5,772 nt of DNA from an uncultured Clostridia bacterium (GTDB lineage Bacteria > Bacillota > Clostridia > Oscillospirales > Acutalibacteraceae): the NCBI GenBank assembly GCA_937895645.1, contig CALBKQ010000080.1, positions 1 through 5,772 on the forward strand, given 5' to 3'. The translations under genes and the position numbers were made by a program. Positions 4,241 to 5,772 of this stretch are shown in pieces. Below the pieces are notes generated by a model, which was not told the origin of the DNA, did no database searches, and was given only the letters and a program-made list of their open reading frames with translations. The stretch's first letter is position 1. Each line of letters starts with the position of its first letter.

Positions 4241-5772
4241 TTACGCCGATTTTTTCTTTTTGTCTGGCTTTTCTGGTTCGATAAGTTGCTTGTTGAGTTC
4301 GATATATTCAACTGCCTGTGCATAAGCATCTTGGAACTTGAATACAACCTCAATGTCTCCGCCCTCGTGTACGAAAATTTCTTGCACAAGTTCGGTAAGC
4401 AACGGTCTTGTTAAAGCATCAATGTTACCGTACTTCTTAAAATGTGCTACAAAGTCGTTCTCTTCGGTAATACCGTTTTTGAACTCCTCTGCCGATTTAT
4501 TTAGTGCGGCAATTTTTTCGTCCAGAACACTCAATTTCTCATTTAGCCGTTCCTTTAACACCTGGTACTCATCTTGAGTAATAACGCCACTTTTCCAATC
4601 AGGATAAAGGTCGGCAATCATTGCTACCAACTTCTCTCGTTCAGCAACTTGAGAATTCAATGCTTTTTGAATATGACTTGATTCCTTTTTCCTTTTAGCG
4701 TTATTATTTATTAATTCAAGCATATCACTCATTGTAACCGCCGTATTAATCATATTTTGAATTGTCAAAAGCACTGCCTTCTCTAACTTATCAATGCGGA
4801 TGGTGTGATTTGTACATGCCGATTTTTTAAGTTTTCGAGCCGTAACACAACGGTAATAGTGATAAGTGCCATACGAGTGCTGGTTGGTCTTTTTATTCAT
4901 TACACGCTTGCAGTCTGCACACCGCACAATTCCCGAAAACAAATCAACGTTTTTCTTCTTCGGACTCTTTCGAATATGCTTGTTAAAAAGAGCCTGTGCA
5001 TTGTCAAAGGTTTCGTGGCTGATAATAGGCTCATGGGTTCCCTCAACAATAATCCACTCGTCCTTAGGTATTGCACGGCACTGCTTAATTTTATAACTGT
5101 AGGTAGTATTTCTACCTTGCACCATATCACCGACATACATCCGGTTTTGCAAAATTCGGCGCACCGAACTATCAGGCCATAGACCATCATTGCTTCTGCC
5201 AGACGGATGTTTGTAGTTTAGACCTTTTTGTTTTTTATACATTGACGGATTGGGTATACCCATTTCGTTCAGGTCTTTAGTAATACCTATTATACTTTCG
5301 CCCGCAATAAAGCGTTCAAAAATCATTCGCACTATCGGTGCTGTTTCCTCGTCAATAACAAGATGATGTTTATCATCCGGATCTTTTAGGTATCCGTAGG
5401 TCGGAAAAGAACCGATAAACTTTCCTTGCTGACGTCTTAAATTCAGCGTACCCCGCACGTTAACAGACGTACTCGCCGCCTGAGATTCGTTTGTAACGTT
5501 GGTAATACTCAAAGTCAGCAAATTGCTAACCACATTGTTACCTGTGCTTAAATTGTCGTAATTGTTGTTTATCGCTACAAACCTAACACGCTGACGAACG
5601 AAAATATTATCGAGATAATTTCCTATCTCAATATAGTTTCGTCCAAAACGAGAAAGATCCTTTACAACGATACAGTTGATTTTGCCGGAATAAACGTCCT
5701 CCATCATTCTGATAAAATCAGGACGGTCAAAATTTGTACCGCTGTAACCGTCATCAGAATAAATCTCAACGA
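4241..5772 (-). CDS. Large serine recombinase (resolvase/invertase N-terminus, DUF4368-like C-terminus), 5'-partial
   Basis: This site-specific DNA integrase/excisionase of the TnpX/TndX-like type occurs on clostridial transposons. The frame is open to the right edge (first residues VEIYSDDGYSGTNFDRPDF), giving 509 residues and lacking roughly the first 35, which carry the catalytic serine. Numbering from the internal Met at 5707: resolvase core with VVKDLSRFGRN (14-24) and GNYLDNIF (29-36); recombinase domain from about GYLKDP (105) to FNKH (244), including SSVRRILQNRMYVGDM (180-195); zinc ribbon with Cys263, Cys266, Cys287 and Cys298; coiled coil at about 335-410 for synapsis control; and a C-terminal block LLTELVQEIFVHEGGDIEV (436-454) typical of DUF4368, ending in a lysine-rich tail. 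Its 3' end points at the broken spoVAD, consistent with a recombinase near the end of an inserted element. It appears intact within the window. Confidence 0.95.
   Translation of the reverse strand, partial: VEIYSDDGYSGTNFDRPDFIRMMEDVYSGKINCIVVKDLSRFGRNYIEIGNYLDNIFVRQRVRFVAINNNYDNLSTGNNVVSNLLTLSITNVTNESQAASTSVNVRGTLNLRRQQGKFIGSFPTYGYLKDPDDKHHLVIDEETAPIVRMIFERFIAGESIIGITKDLNEMGIPNPSMYKKQKGLNYKHPSGRSNDGLWPDSSVRRILQNRMYVGDMVQGRNTTYSYKIKQCRAIPKDEWIIVEGTHEPIISHETFDNAQALFNKHIRKSPKKKNVDLFSGIVRCADCKRVMNKKTNQHSYGTYHYYRCVTARKLKKSACTNHTIRIDKLEKAVLLTIQNMINTAVTMSDMLELINNNAKRKKESSHIQKALNSQVAEREKLVAMIADLYPDWKSGVITQDEYQVLKERLNEKLSVLDEKIAALNKSAEEFKNGITEENDFVAHFKKYGNIDALTRPLLTELVQEIFVHEGGDIEVVFKFQDAYAQAVEYIELNKQLIEPEKPDKKKKSA

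Noticed and set aside
4805..5190. Open frames overlapping the recombinase on both strands (e.g. 4805-5182 +, 4900-5190 -)
   Set aside because: They lie wholly inside the well-supported recombinase gene, lack ribosome sites and recognisable motifs, and are shadows of it.
1..5772. CRISPR array, tRNA, rRNA or complete insertion sequence
   Set aside because: No regular spaced repeats, tRNA-like folds or IS transposase were seen by eye on either strand.

Overview
The window is AT-rich DNA from an anaerobic, spore-lineage Firmicute, most likely a clostridial (Oscillospirales/Ruminococcaceae-like) gut bacterium. This assignment is inferred from the gene content: an oxygen-sensitive class III ribonucleotide reductase, a SpoVAD spore protein, an AbrB/SpoVT-type regulator, and a large serine recombinase of the kind carried by clostridial integrative elements. 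No database search was possible.

Left region (1-2358, + strand): the 3' two thirds of nrdD, then trxB, in one tight operon ended by a strong bidirectional hairpin. NrdD carries a C-terminal thioredoxin/glutaredoxin-like domain with a CPNC motif, and TrxB starts 12 bases after it. Together they look like a self-contained reduction chain for making deoxynucleotides: flavoprotein reductase to fused redoxin to reductase active site. The TrxB keeps its FAD and CxxC motifs but lacks the usual HRRxxxR signature for NADPH, so its electron donor may be unusual.

Middle region (2378-3318, - strand): a 79-residue AbrB-fold regulator with a C-terminal four-cysteine zinc-finger-like tail and its own good promoter. 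Next, read towards it and closed by its own terminator, are a 47-residue single-span membrane protein and the C-terminal 40% of spoVAD. The spoVAD fragment loses similarity to its family abruptly at about 3306, at the conserved MGAAM/APAA junction.

Right region (about 3310-5772): apparently a mobile element. It holds an intergenic stretch with two candidate promoters, a 218-residue nucleotidyltransferase-fold protein of unknown role on the + strand, and, convergent with it across a shared terminator, a large serine recombinase on the - strand that runs off the window. The simplest reading is that the element sits inside spoVAD and that the recombinase is responsible. The N-terminal half of spoVAD would then lie beyond the window. 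This makes it a candidate for a skin-like element interrupting a sporulation gene. An extra oddity is that the + strand at 3385-3399 encodes MGAAM, the residues expected just before the break, but in the opposite orientation. Precise excision therefore cannot be assumed from this window alone.
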